A stretch of 64,000 nucleotides of DNA from Candidatus Eisenbergiella merdavium (GTDB lineage: Bacteria > Bacillota > Clostridia > Lachnospirales > Lachnospiraceae). The translations under genes were made by a program, and so were the position numbers. The stretch covers positions 1 through 64,000 of the forward strand of contig DWWS01000074.1 in NCBI GenBank assembly GCA_019119595.1, written 5' to 3'. The notes beneath the pieces are model-generated. The model was not told the DNA's origin and ran no database searches. It saw only the letters and a program-made list of their open reading frames with translations. Below, one piece after another: positions 9,823 to 18,699 of the stretch (the first letter of the stretch is position 1; the number at the start of each line of letters is the position of its first letter).

Positions 9823-10281
9823 ATGCGGTCGATACAAATGCGGATCCTGCATATGAAGCAGGAAGACATGGTTCATATTTTTTCTATTGAAGGGCTGCGC
9901 TATTTGATGGAAGAAGGAAGAATATCAGGCTATCCGGATGCGCTCTACCGGCCGTTGGATGTGCCTACGCGAAGCTGGCTTCTCAAAAGATATTATCAGT
10001 ATATTCAGAGTACCCCGCATTCCTGTATCTGTGTCCGGGAGGATTGTATCAGGCTGCCCAGGCATATATCCGTTGTTTCAAGCTCAAATGTGGATAATGG
10101 CATTGCCTTTTGGAACAGCTCTCAGAGCGGTCTCCGGTATTTTCAGATCACGGAATCCGGCATCTCCCAGAAGTTTTACGATTTCTGCCGTTTCCTGGAG
10201 GCGGGAAATATGGCCCGTTCCTGTGAAGAAACCTTGGAGCTGATCAGAAATATGATCATGGAATATGGCGGAATACTGTGA
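9823..10281 (+). CDS. C-terminal segment of the same regulator in another frame, or a separate small protein
   Basis: Frame opens upstream of the G tract (TTG 9793); folded-protein-like composition (FSIEGLRYLMEEGRISGYPDALYRPLD...). Confidence 0.6.
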   Translation: MRSIQMRILHMKQEDMVHIFSIEGLRYLMEEGRISGYPDALYRPLDVPTRSWLLKRYYQYIQSTPHSCICVREDCIRLPRHISVVSSSNVDNGIAFWNSSQSGLRYFQITESGISQKFYDFCRFLEAGNMARSCEETLELIRNMIMEYGGIL

Positions 10282-10384
10282 GGCATTTTTTTTGTCTAAT
10301 TTTTGTGCCTGTCTGGAAATAGAAGGAGCCTTATGTTAGCCTGAGTAGGTCAGTTATATTTTACATATGACAGGAGGAAACGGA

Positions 10385-10828
10385 ATGTATTGTAGAAATT
10401 GTGGTAAGGAGCTGGCAAACGAAAATGCGGAAGTATGCCTGCAATGCGGAGCGGCGAGAGGAAAAGGCGATAAGTATTGCCCTAATTGCGGGACTGCCGT
10501 AAATCCTGGACAGGATATATGTCTGAACTGCGGTATCAGATTAGCGGCGGGAAAGAATTCATCTAAAGGAAACAGCAAAAGCAAGATGACCGCAGGGCTG
10601 CTGGGAATTTTGCTGGGAGAGTTCGGGGTGCACAATTTTTATCTGGGATATACAAAAAAGGCAGTAATACAGGTTTGTGTTTCGGGAGCCTGTATTCTTT
10701 TGTCATGCTGCAGCGCAGGTTTGACTCTCCTCGGCGTTCTGGGAATGTGGATATGGGGACTGGTTGAAGGGATTATGATTTTAAACGGACGTATCGATAA
10801 AGATGCACAGGGCAATCGTTTAGAGTAA
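10385..10828 (+). CDS. Zinc-ribbon TM2 domain membrane protein
   Basis: Three CxxC zinc-ribbon segments, then TM2 signature GEFGVHNFYLGYTKKA. Confidence 0.85.
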   Translation: MYCRNCGKELANENAEVCLQCGAARGKGDKYCPNCGTAVNPGQDICLNCGIRLAAGKNSSKGNSKSKMTAGLLGILLGEFGVHNFYLGYTKKAVIQVCVSGACILLSCCSAGLTLLGVLGMWIWGLVEGIMILNGRIDKDAQGNRLE

Positions 10829-10833
10829 GTATC

Positions 10834-11250
10834 ATGGAGCCTTTTGATGAAAAAACGCAGACATGGCTGTTTGCTGTCAGCAGTCTTGCCGTGGCGGCTG
10901 CGGTTATTCTGATTACATTTATATATACAGCAGGCGGCAACAGCATAGCGGATATTTTACCCGACTGCGTTTTTTATGAAAAATTTCATTTATATTGCCC
11001 GGGATGCGGAGGGACTCACGCGGTGCTCTGTCTGCTGCATGGAGATATTGTCGGAAGCTTTTTTTATCATCCGTTTGTCTTATATGCGGCTGCTGTATAT
11101 AGTATATTCTTTTTCTCCAATATTCTTTTCGGCCTGTCTGTTGTCCGCCGGAGATATGCATTAAGGCCAGCTCATTTTATTGCGGCGATCGTAATAATCC
11201 TGCTGCAGTGTCTGGTAAAAAATGTATGGCTTCTATTGACTTGCCGGTAA
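10834..11250 (+). CDS. DUF2752 family membrane protein
   Basis: Motif CPGCGGTHAVLCLLHGD typical of DUF2752. Confidence 0.8.
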   Translation: MEPFDEKTQTWLFAVSSLAVAAAVILITFIYTAGGNSIADILPDCVFYEKFHLYCPGCGGTHAVLCLLHGDIVGSFFYHPFVLYAAAVYSIFFFSNILFGLSVVRRRYALRPAHFIAAIVIILLQCLVKNVWLLLTCR

Positions 11251-11278
11251 AGAAAAATATGAGATTGGGGAGTGTTCT

Positions 11279-11605
11279 GTGGAAATAACTTTACGAACGG
11301 AAATACTGGAAAGACTTGAGCAGCTTATGGCAGAAAGAGGCTGGTCCGTCTACCGGCTGGCAAGAGAATGCGGTCTGTCTGAATCGACGGTCGCAAACAT
11401 TTTTCGGAGAAACGGGTCTCCGTCCCTGGAAACCCTGCAGACAATGTGCAGAGGCTTAGGAATCCCTATGTCCCGGTTTTTCGCAGAAAATGAAATGGTG
11501 GAACTGACACCGGAACTCAGGGAGCTGTTTGAACAATGGGCTTTGCTCACTAAGGAGCAGAAGAATAGTATTCTGGAAGTCATCCGACTTTTGGGGCAGA
11601 AATAA
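11279..11605 (+). CDS. XRE-family transcriptional regulator
   Basis: HTH_3 domain MAERGWSVYRLARECGLSESTVANIFRRNGSPSLETL. Confidence 0.85.
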   Translation: MEITLRTEILERLEQLMAERGWSVYRLARECGLSESTVANIFRRNGSPSLETLQTMCRGLGIPMSRFFAENEMVELTPELRELFEQWALLTKEQKNSILEVIRLLGQK

Positions 11606-11611
11606 AAGCAG

Positions 11612-11640
11612 GGCGGGCCGCATGGCCCGCTCTCTTCATT
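11612..11640 (+). terminator. Hairpin GCGGGCC-gcat-GGCCCGC followed by pyrimidine tract
   Basis: 7-bp GC stem, TCTCTTCATT tail; the 13-mer CTCTCTTCATTCC is then repeated. Confidence 0.55.
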
Positions 11641-11741
11641 CCCCTCTCTTCATTCCAGCCATTAATTTTGTATGGCACCCCGTCTCCTGATATGCTATAA
11701 TACCTATATTCTTTATATGTTGCCCGATACAGAAACAGGAG

Positions 11742-13889
11742 ATGAAAAACATGACAGCAAGACAGCAGATTAAGACCTATCCTGGTGTACCTTATCCAAT
11801 GGGCGTATCCGTAACCCGCGACGGAAGGCTGAACTTCGCGGCAGCTCTCCGTACGAAGGAGGAGTGCGGTGTGCTTCTGTACCTGAAGGACCGGGGAGCG
11901 CCTGTGCGCCTTCCCTTCCATATGGGGAAAAAAGTGGGCAATATATATTGCCTGCAGGTGGACGGCCTGACAGGCAGCGATTTCAAATATAATTTTTACG
12001 CGGGGGACGAGGTGATTACGGATCCTTACGCAGCGGTGATCTACGGAAATGAGAAGTGGGGGCGGCGCGTGAGCCCTGCTCTGAAGGGCGGGATCTGTGC
12101 GGAAGGCTTTGACTGGGGCGAGGACCGGCCGCCCATGACGCCTCTTTCCGACAGCATCCTGTATCTTCTGCATGTGAGAGGGTTTACGAGACATATAAGC
12201 TCCGGTGTGGAGCATAAGGGAACCTATGCGGGTATCATGGAGAAGATCCCCTATCTGAAGGAGCTGGGAATCACGGCGGTGGAGCTGATGCCCTCCTGTG
12301 AATTCCTTGAGCTGGAGCGTGAAAAGCGGCAGGAGCCTACCATGGAGGAGGCAAAGAAGCGATACATGGAGGACCCTGAAGCGGAAGAAACGCCCAGGAT
12401 CAATTACTGGGGCTATAAGGAGGGCTACTATTTTGCGCCCAAATTTTCCTATGCGGCCTCGGATCATCCGGCGGAGGAATTTAAGAGCCTGGTGAAGGCG
12501 CTTCACGCGGCGGGGATTGAGCTGATCATGCAGTTTTATTTTCCGCCCTCCGTCAAGCAGACGTATATCCTGGAGGTGATCCGTCACTGGGTTCTGGAGT
12601 ATCATGTGGACGGCTTTCATCTGCTTGGGATGAAGGTGCCGGTGGTGCTTCTCGCAACGGAGCCCATGCTTGGCAACACCAAGCTTTTCTGCGAGGAGAT
12701 GCCCTGCGGCGACATCTATGAAAACGGCGAAACGCCCGTTTATAAAAATCTTGCATCATATAACGACAGCTTCCTGTATCCCATGCGCGGCTTTTTAAAG
12801 GGTGATGAGAACATGCTTCCCTCCGTGCTGTCCTGCCTGAAGAGAAACCCCTCGCAGGCCGGCGTCATAAATTATATTACCAACTACTCCGGCTTCAGCC
12901 TGGCCGATCTGGTTTCCTATGACGGAAAGCACAACGAGGAAAACGGCGAGGACAACCGGGACGGCAGCGACAGCAATTTCAGCTGGAACTGCGGCGCGGA
13001 AGGGAAAACACGGAAAAAGGCGGTTCTGAGGCTTCGCAGAAGGCAGATGAAGAACGCCATGCTTCTGCTTTTGACGGCGCAGGGAACGCCGATGATCGTC
13101 AGCGGAGATGAATTTGGCTTCAGCCACAGGGGGAACAACAATCCCTACTGTCAGGACAACGCGGTGAACTGGCTGGACTGGAGGCTCGCGGAGGAAAACG
13201 GGGATTTTCTTGCTTTTGTAAAAAGCGCGGTAGCCATAAGAAAGGCCCATCCCATTCTGCATTGTCCGGAGGAGCTGACCATGCTGGATTATCTGTCCTG
13301 CGGCTTCCCGGATCTGTCCTATCACGGCGAAGAGGCGTGGAAGCTGAGAACGGACCGCCAAAGCAGGATCGCGGGACTGATGTACTGCGGCAGCTACGCG
13401 AAGCGAAACCGCCAGGAGGACGACGAATCCTTCTATATTGCCTACAATATGCACTGGGAGGAGCATGATTTCGCCCTTCCCGCACTGCCGGAGGGACGAA
13501 CCTGGATGAGGATTCTGGATACCTTTGAGGAGGAGACGGCTGAGAAGGAGACGGAAAAGGACGCAGCCGTAAGGGCGGCGGAAAATACGTCTGACGGATT
13601 GGGAACGGGGCCGAAGGATCAGGGAGAGAGCGAAACGGCTGAAGCATACGGGGGGGAAGGAAAGCATACCAGAGTGCCCGGCCGTTCTATCCGTATCCTG
13701 GTCAGCCGCGGGCAGGCCCTGCCGCAGAAGCAGGCCGGGCCGTCCGGAAGCCGATCCCGGAAGGCGGATGTGAAGGAAGATGCAAAAAGACCCGGCAGAG
13801 GAAAGGCCAGAGCCTCCCGGCCCTTAGCCGGACCGGAAAAAGACAGGCCGGACGAGATTCAGAAGGCAGGACCGAAGGACAGTGAATAA
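11742..13889 (+). CDS. GlgX/isoamylase-like GH13 protein, probably catalytically inactive
   Basis: Retains GlgX scaffold (VDGFHLL; LVSYDGKHNEENGEDNRDGSDSNFSWNCG; NNPYCQDNAVNWLDW) but lacks the catalytic Asp positions; charged C-terminal tail. Confidence 0.75.
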   Translation: MKNMTARQQIKTYPGVPYPMGVSVTRDGRLNFAAALRTKEECGVLLYLKDRGAPVRLPFHMGKKVGNIYCLQVDGLTGSDFKYNFYAGDEVITDPYAAVIYGNEKWGRRVSPALKGGICAEGFDWGEDRPPMTPLSDSILYLLHVRGFTRHISSGVEHKGTYAGIMEKIPYLKELGITAVELMPSCEFLELEREKRQEPTMEEAKKRYMEDPEAEETPRINYWGYKEGYYFAPKFSYAASDHPAEEFKSLVKALHAAGIELIMQFYFPPSVKQTYILEVIRHWVLEYHVDGFHLLGMKVPVVLLATEPMLGNTKLFCEEMPCGDIYENGETPVYKNLASYNDSFLYPMRGFLKGDENMLPSVLSCLKRNPSQAGVINYITNYSGFSLADLVSYDGKHNEENGEDNRDGSDSNFSWNCGAEGKTRKKAVLRLRRRQMKNAMLLLLTAQGTPMIVSGDEFGFSHRGNNNPYCQDNAVNWLDWRLAEENGDFLAFVKSAVAIRKAHPILHCPEELTMLDYLSCGFPDLSYHGEEAWKLRTDRQSRIAGLMYCGSYAKRNRQEDDESFYIAYNMHWEEHDFALPALPEGRTWMRILDTFEEETAEKETEKDAAVRAAENTSDGLGTGPKDQGESETAEAYGGEGKHTRVPGRSIRILVSRGQALPQKQAGPSGSRSRKADVKEDAKRPGRGKARASRPLAGPEKDRPDEIQKAGPKDSE

Positions 13890-14466
13890 TGAAAAGAAGG
13901 GCGGCGCCCGTATGCTGGCGGGCGCCTGGAAGCATTTCAGGACAATTACGTATCATAAATATCTGGTGATGAAGGGCTGCTTTGCCGTGGGACTTTACCG
14001 GCAGGGATTGACCCATGACCTGTCAAAATACAGTCCGACGGAATTTCTGGTGGGCGCGAGATATTTTCAGGGAAACAGAAGCCCCAATAACGCGGAGCGG
14101 GAGGAAAAGGGATATTCCGCCGCCTGGCTGCATCATAAGGGAAGGAACAGGCATCATTACGAATATTGGATCGATTACAGCACGGAGAATGTGCCGGGAG
14201 GCATGGCTCCGGTGGAAATGCCGGCAAGATATGTGGCGGAGATGCTGATGGACCGGATCGCCGCGTCCAAGGTCTATCTGGGCGAACGGTATACGGACGC
14301 GGCTCCGCTGGAGTATTTTCTGGGCTCCAAAGAAGCTCCTGTCGTGCATGAAAAAACCAGAGCGCTTCTTCTCAAGCTTCTAACCATGCTGGCACAGGAG
14401 GGTGAGGAGAAGACCTTTCAATATGTAAGGACAGTCCTTTTGAGAAAAAAGCATCGGACGCGGTAG
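13882..14466 (+). CDS. DUF5662 family protein
   Basis: GLTHDLSKYSPTEFLVGARYFQGNRSPNNAEREEKGYSAAWLHHKGRNRHHYEYW; overlaps upstream gene, GTG start. Confidence 0.8.
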   Translation: MNNEKKGGARMLAGAWKHFRTITYHKYLVMKGCFAVGLYRQGLTHDLSKYSPTEFLVGARYFQGNRSPNNAEREEKGYSAAWLHHKGRNRHHYEYWIDYSTENVPGGMAPVEMPARYVAEMLMDRIAASKVYLGERYTDAAPLEYFLGSKEAPVVHEKTRALLLKLLTMLAQEGEEKTFQYVRTVLLRKKHRTR

Positions 14467-14486
14467 AGAATACCGCAGATCAACGG

Positions 14487-14544
14487 ACGTTCCGAAGAAG
14501 CTGACGCGGCGATTTCAGCGGAAGCCTCTCCGGAACGTTTTTTT
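14487..14544 (+). terminator. Rho-independent terminator with branched stem
   Basis: ACGTTCCG (14487-14494) pairs with CGGAACGT (14531-14538), inner GCTGA/TCAGC, then T-rich tract. Confidence 0.7.
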
Positions 14545-14572
14545 CTCCTTTACATATAGTATCGTAAAGGAG
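14545..14572 (+). promoter_or_regulatory. Ribosome-binding-site hairpin CTCCTTTAC-N10-GTAAAGGAG
   Basis: Perfect 9-bp arms; 3' arm contains the AAAGGAG Shine-Dalgarno of the Cys-rich ORF. Confidence 0.6.
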
Positions 14573-14580
14573 ATGATCAT

Positions 14581-14991
14581 ATGAACTGCTTATATTTACT
14601 GCTGCTTTTATGCTGCTGCGGAAAAGGTAACGGAAACCGCGGCGGATGCCGGAACAATGGAAACGAAGGCCGGGGCTGCGACGGCAGAAGCAATGGCTGC
14701 GGCCGTCATGACAGAGACGGCGGTCGTGCGTCCTGTGAGCGCACAACCTGCGAGCGCACAACCTGCGAGCGCACATCCTGTGGCTGCAATTCCAATGCAG
14801 ACTCCGCCGGCCGGAGCAGGGAAGACTCCTGCAGGAACCGGGAAGAGAGAAGAGGACCGGGAGAGGGCGGATGCCCCTGCCAGGATATGAGGCCAGAGCC
14901 GCCCTGCCCGGAACCCAGACAGGGGAACGGCCCTCTGCCCAGACCCTTCCCGCCGTTTTCTGACGGCCCGGGCTGCGGTTGCGGAGACTGA
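14581..14991 (+). CDS. Small Cys/Gly/Arg-rich protein with hydrophobic N-terminus
   Basis: MNCLYLLLLLCCCGKGNGNRGG...; strong SD; tandem TCERT repeats. Confidence 0.55.
   Translation: MNCLYLLLLLCCCGKGNGNRGGCRNNGNEGRGCDGRSNGCGRHDRDGGRASCERTTCERTTCERTSCGCNSNADSAGRSREDSCRNREERRGPGEGGCPCQDMRPEPPCPEPRQGNGPLPRPFPPFSDGPGCGCGD
14734..14778 (+). repeat. Three tandem 15-bp units encoding CERTT/CERTS
   Basis: TGYGAGCGCACAACC x3 at 14734, 14749 and 14764. Confidence 0.85.
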
Positions 14992-15025
14992 CAAAAGACG
15001 CCCGGAATGGAAGCAGGGATGAACA

Positions 15026-15068
15026 AAAAAGCCCTCCGATGGCATGAAAAGTGCCGCCGGGGGGCTTT
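15026..15068. terminator. Terminator hairpin after the Cys-rich ORF
   Basis: AAAAAAGCCC...GGGCTTTTCC imperfect stem. Confidence 0.55.
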
Positions 15069-15227
15069 TCCTGTCTTTGGTGCCGCTCGTTCCGGACAAG
15101 CCGTGCCGTCTGAGGTTGCTGTTTTGCGGGAAAACACAGAATTTTCACAATTTAAACAAAAAAAGGAAACAAGTTTTCGATAAAATCTGAAAAGTATTTA
15201 ATGTGTTAATCATTCTGCTAAAACGGC

Positions 15228-15244
15228 GTCGGACATTGTCTGAC
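15228..15244. promoter_or_regulatory. Hyphenated palindrome GTCGGACATTGTCTGAC upstream of the efflux operon
   Basis: Near-perfect inverted repeat just 5' of the first adaptor's RBS. Confidence 0.4.
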
Positions 15245-15263
15245 GGCAGGGAAAGGGGAAGAG

Positions 15264-16898
15264 ATGAGCGGTAAGGAGAAGGAAAACGAAAAGCCGGGAA
15301 AGCCGAAACGAAGAAGAAGGATAATCTTTGCGGTCTGCGTCGTCGTGCTTGCAGCGGCGGCAGGAATGGGCGGCTTCGTCTGGTATCAGTCCGTGCGGAT
15401 GGAAGGGCAGCGTCAGGAAGGCGCTCCTGAGATGGCTCTGGATTTCGGGACAGACGTGGTGACGGCAGGAGGAAGCACCTCTGTGGGAATGCAGGAGGAG
15501 AGCTTTGACCTGGATTATCTGGATACGGAGCTGGTCATTGAGGAGGTATACCTTTCCAGCCAGGACGAGGTCGAGGCGGGAACGGCGATCCTGAAGCTGA
15601 CGGACGACAGCGTGGAGTCGGCAAGAAGGGAGCTGGAGGAAAAAGCGACCCAGGCGGGTCTGGACTACAGACAGGCCCTGCTTGACGGAGAAGAGGAGAG
15701 GATCACCGCGCAGCAGACGCTGGACACGAGCCTGCTGAACGGAACCTATGCTTCCTATACATATGAGGAATCTCTGAAGGAGTATGAGGAGACGATCGAA
15801 TCCCTTCAGGAGCAGATCGGGGAGGCGCAGGAGCTGGTGGATGAATATACCGCCTCCATAGAATCGGATTACTATTATACCTATTATGAGGTGGCGGAAA
15901 AGCAGGAGGAGCTGAATACGACCTTTGCGGCCCTGATGCAGCTTTATGAGGAGTGGGACGTGGACTGGCTGGAGGATCAGTATCCGTCAAACGCGTCCGG
16001 AAGCTCCCAGACAGGAGGCTCTCAGACAGGAGGCTCTCAGACAGGAGGCGAAATGCAGTCCGGCGGAGCGGCGCCTGAAGCCTCCGGAGGAGGCATGAGC
16101 GCAGGAAGCCGCGTCAGCAACGACAGCACGAAGCTGACCGTATATGATATGCTGGATCAGGAGGTTCAGGAAAATGAGGCCGCCTATGAGGAGGCGGTGG
16201 AGAATTATGAGACGGCCAAAGCAAAGGCCCAGACTTCCCTGGCTCAGGCGCAGACCAATCTTGAGCTCCTGAAGATACAGCTCGAAGAGGCGCAGATCGA
16301 GTATGAAAAGCAGCAGGTGAGCAGCCAGAGCGATTACGACGCGGCCGTTTCCCAAAGCGGTTTGGCACAGGAAACTTATCAGACGGAGATCAACAGGATC
16401 GACGACGAGATCAGCGTCGCGCTGAACGCAAAGGAGGAGGCCGATGAAAATCTCCTGGAGTTTGAGCAGGTGATCGGGGACGGATACCTCTATACCACCA
16501 GCGCGGGAACGGTGATGATGGTGAGCGTCCGTGAAGAAGGCCAACTGACGGGCGGAAGTATGGTGCTGGCCTACAGCAATCCGGATACGGTGACGGTCAC
16601 CGCTTCCGTGGATCAGGAGGATATCGCCTCCATTGAGATCGGAGAGAAGGCTGTGGTCGTGGTATCCGACTATGGAAATTACGACGGTGTGGTGAGCTCG
16701 GTCAATCCGGTCTCCGCTTCCTCCAGCCGCTCCAGCGTGACCTATTCCGTTGTGGTGGAGTTGACAGGAGACGTGAGCGCGCTGTCTCAGAATCTCTCCG
16801 CCACCGTATATTTCGGTGTTTCCACAGCGGATCTGCAGACGACAGGTGCACAGCGCGGAGAGGCCGTCGCTTCGGAAACCGGAACGGAGGGAGAGTGA
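15264..16898 (+). CDS. HlyD/MacA-like membrane-fusion (adaptor) protein 1
   Basis: N-terminal TM; split lipoyl/barrel-sandwich halves around a coiled coil; SQTGG tandem repeats. Confidence 0.8.
   Translation: MSGKEKENEKPGKPKRRRRIIFAVCVVVLAAAAGMGGFVWYQSVRMEGQRQEGAPEMALDFGTDVVTAGGSTSVGMQEESFDLDYLDTELVIEEVYLSSQDEVEAGTAILKLTDDSVESARRELEEKATQAGLDYRQALLDGEEERITAQQTLDTSLLNGTYASYTYEESLKEYEETIESLQEQIGEAQELVDEYTASIESDYYYTYYEVAEKQEELNTTFAALMQLYEEWDVDWLEDQYPSNASGSSQTGGSQTGGSQTGGEMQSGGAAPEASGGGMSAGSRVSNDSTKLTVYDMLDQEVQENEAAYEEAVENYETAKAKAQTSLAQAQTNLELLKIQLEEAQIEYEKQQVSSQSDYDAAVSQSGLAQETYQTEINRIDDEISVALNAKEEADENLLEFEQVIGDGYLYTTSAGTVMMVSVREEGQLTGGSMVLAYSNPDTVTVTASVDQEDIASIEIGEKAVVVVSDYGNYDGVVSSVNPVSASSSRSSVTYSVVVELTGDVSALSQNLSATVYFGVSTADLQTTGAQRGEAVASETGTEGE
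16005..16049 (+). repeat. Three 15-bp repeats encoding SQTGG
   Basis: TCYCAGACAGGAGGC x3. Confidence 0.8.
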
Positions 16899-16901
16899 GC
16901 G

Positions 16902-18656
16902 ATGATGAAAATGAAGAAGAAAACCCTGATCAAGCTGATCGCCGCGGCAGCCGCGTTCCTTTCCCTTCTTGGCGTATGCATTTATACCGTATTCATCCGG
17001 CCGTCCCTCATGAACCGGGAAACGGTCATCTATATGGAAACGCAGGTGCAGTCGGGAGATCTGGTTCAGGGGATCATGGAAAACGGAAGCGTCGAGATGG
17101 CGGTGAGCACGGTTACATACGATCTGGATATCAGCTACGACGAGGAGGAGGACGACGAGGAGGAGGACGGGGAAACCAGCCGCTACCTTGAGATAGAGGA
17201 GGTCTGCGTCGTTCAGGGACAGCGGATCAGCGAAGGCGACGCCCTTTTCCGTTTTACGCAGGAAAGCATAGCCGGCGTCAGGAGGAATCTGGAAAACAGC
17301 GTGTCGGAGGCCCGCGTGGAGCTGGCGGAGGCGAACAGCGAATACAATACGCAGGCACAGACGGCGAAAAGCACCTACAACAGCTCTCTGGCAGAATCTG
17401 ATACGGCACAGCGCAGCTACGATGCCGTCATGAACAATCTGCAGCAGCAGATCAACCTGCTGTATGCGGATATCCAGGTCCTACAGGCGGAGATTGACGA
17501 CTGGAACAAAAAGCTGGTGGATGAGGACACGAAGGAAGAATACGACGATCTGAAATATGAGATGGAGAAGGCTAAGGAGCTTCTGGATGAAACGGACACC
17601 TCCGCCGTGGCCGCTTATGTGGCTAATTACGCGGATTATCAGACGGCTCTCTCCGCATTTGAGGAGCTGGACGATCTGCTCCAGAGCTACCGGGATGGGA
17701 TCGAAGAAAACACCCTTGAAATCCTTGCGCATAACGAGGAAATCCTGGAGGCCCAGACCGCGCTTGAGCAGGAGGAAATGCTGGCGAGACAGGACTATGA
17801 CAGCGCGGTTCAGAGCGGAAGCCTTGCGGGCGATGTGTATGGCTATACGCTGGAGGCCCTGCAGGATTCTGTGGATGAGGCGCAGCAGACCCTTACGGAC
17901 GCCCAGGAGCTTCTTGCGGAATTTGAAGCCTTTGTGGGAGAGGACGGCGTGATCTGTTCGGAAGGAAGCGGCCTTGTCACGGAAATCGCCTATGAGGCGG
18001 GAGACCGGCTTACGGCGTCGGGGACCATGCTTTCTTACGCTGCGGAGGATTCTTATTCCATTACGATCGACGTTTCCGAGGAGGATATTTCTCATATTTC
18101 GGTCGGAGACACTGTGACCATAGAAATGAACGCCTATCCGGACGAAAGCTATGCAGGAACAGTGAGCGCGATAACCACCTCGGCGGACAGCGGCTACAGC
18201 GCGACGGTGAATTATCCCGTCACCATCCATGTGGAAGGGGATACCTCAAGGCTGTACGGAGGTATGACCGCGGATATCACTTTTGTGACGGACAGCGTGG
18301 AAAATGTGCTCTACATAAGCTCCAGCGCCATCGTCACCGGAGAGGACGGAAGCACCGGCGTATATGTGGAGGACTCCGAAGGAAATAAGGTGCTCAAGCC
18401 CGTTACCACCGGTTTTTCCAACGGTTCGGAAACGGAAATCGTGGAAGGCCTTTCCGAAGGGGATACGGTTTATATCGCAAGCACGGTCAGCGCGGGGCTG
18501 GATGAAGAAAGCCTGCGGGAGTCGGCAGGAGAGGAAAACGGAGCCGGAGCGGATGAGCCGGATGCCGGAACGGATGGGATGGAAGGCATGGAGCTTCCTG
18601 ACGGCGCAAACTTCCCTCAGATGGGCGGACAGCAGATGCCGGGCGGAAGACCGTAG
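16902..18656 (+). CDS. HlyD/MacA-like adaptor protein 2
   Basis: Same architecture as adaptor 1; Met/Gly-rich C-terminus GMEGMELPDGANFPQMGGQQMPGGRP. Confidence 0.8.
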   Translation: MMKMKKKTLIKLIAAAAAFLSLLGVCIYTVFIRPSLMNRETVIYMETQVQSGDLVQGIMENGSVEMAVSTVTYDLDISYDEEEDDEEEDGETSRYLEIEEVCVVQGQRISEGDALFRFTQESIAGVRRNLENSVSEARVELAEANSEYNTQAQTAKSTYNSSLAESDTAQRSYDAVMNNLQQQINLLYADIQVLQAEIDDWNKKLVDEDTKEEYDDLKYEMEKAKELLDETDTSAVAAYVANYADYQTALSAFEELDDLLQSYRDGIEENTLEILAHNEEILEAQTALEQEEMLARQDYDSAVQSGSLAGDVYGYTLEALQDSVDEAQQTLTDAQELLAEFEAFVGEDGVICSEGSGLVTEIAYEAGDRLTASGTMLSYAAEDSYSITIDVSEEDISHISVGDTVTIEMNAYPDESYAGTVSAITTSADSGYSATVNYPVTIHVEGDTSRLYGGMTADITFVTDSVENVLYISSSAIVTGEDGSTGVYVEDSEGNKVLKPVTTGFSNGSETEIVEGLSEGDTVYIASTVSAGLDEESLRESAGEENGAGADEPDAGTDGMEGMELPDGANFPQMGGQQMPGGRP

Positions 18657-18699
18657 ACGGAGAATAACTCATAATTCGGAATAAAAAAGGAAGAAGATC

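Noticed and set aside
14480-15148. Minus-strand 222-aa and related ORFs over the Cys-rich gene
   Set aside because: Repeat-derived translation of the opposite strand; the plus-strand ORF has the SD and start context.
16005-16049. CRISPR-like repeat array
   Set aside because: Short in-frame 15-bp coding repeats without spacers; no CRISPR array or cas gene seen in the window.
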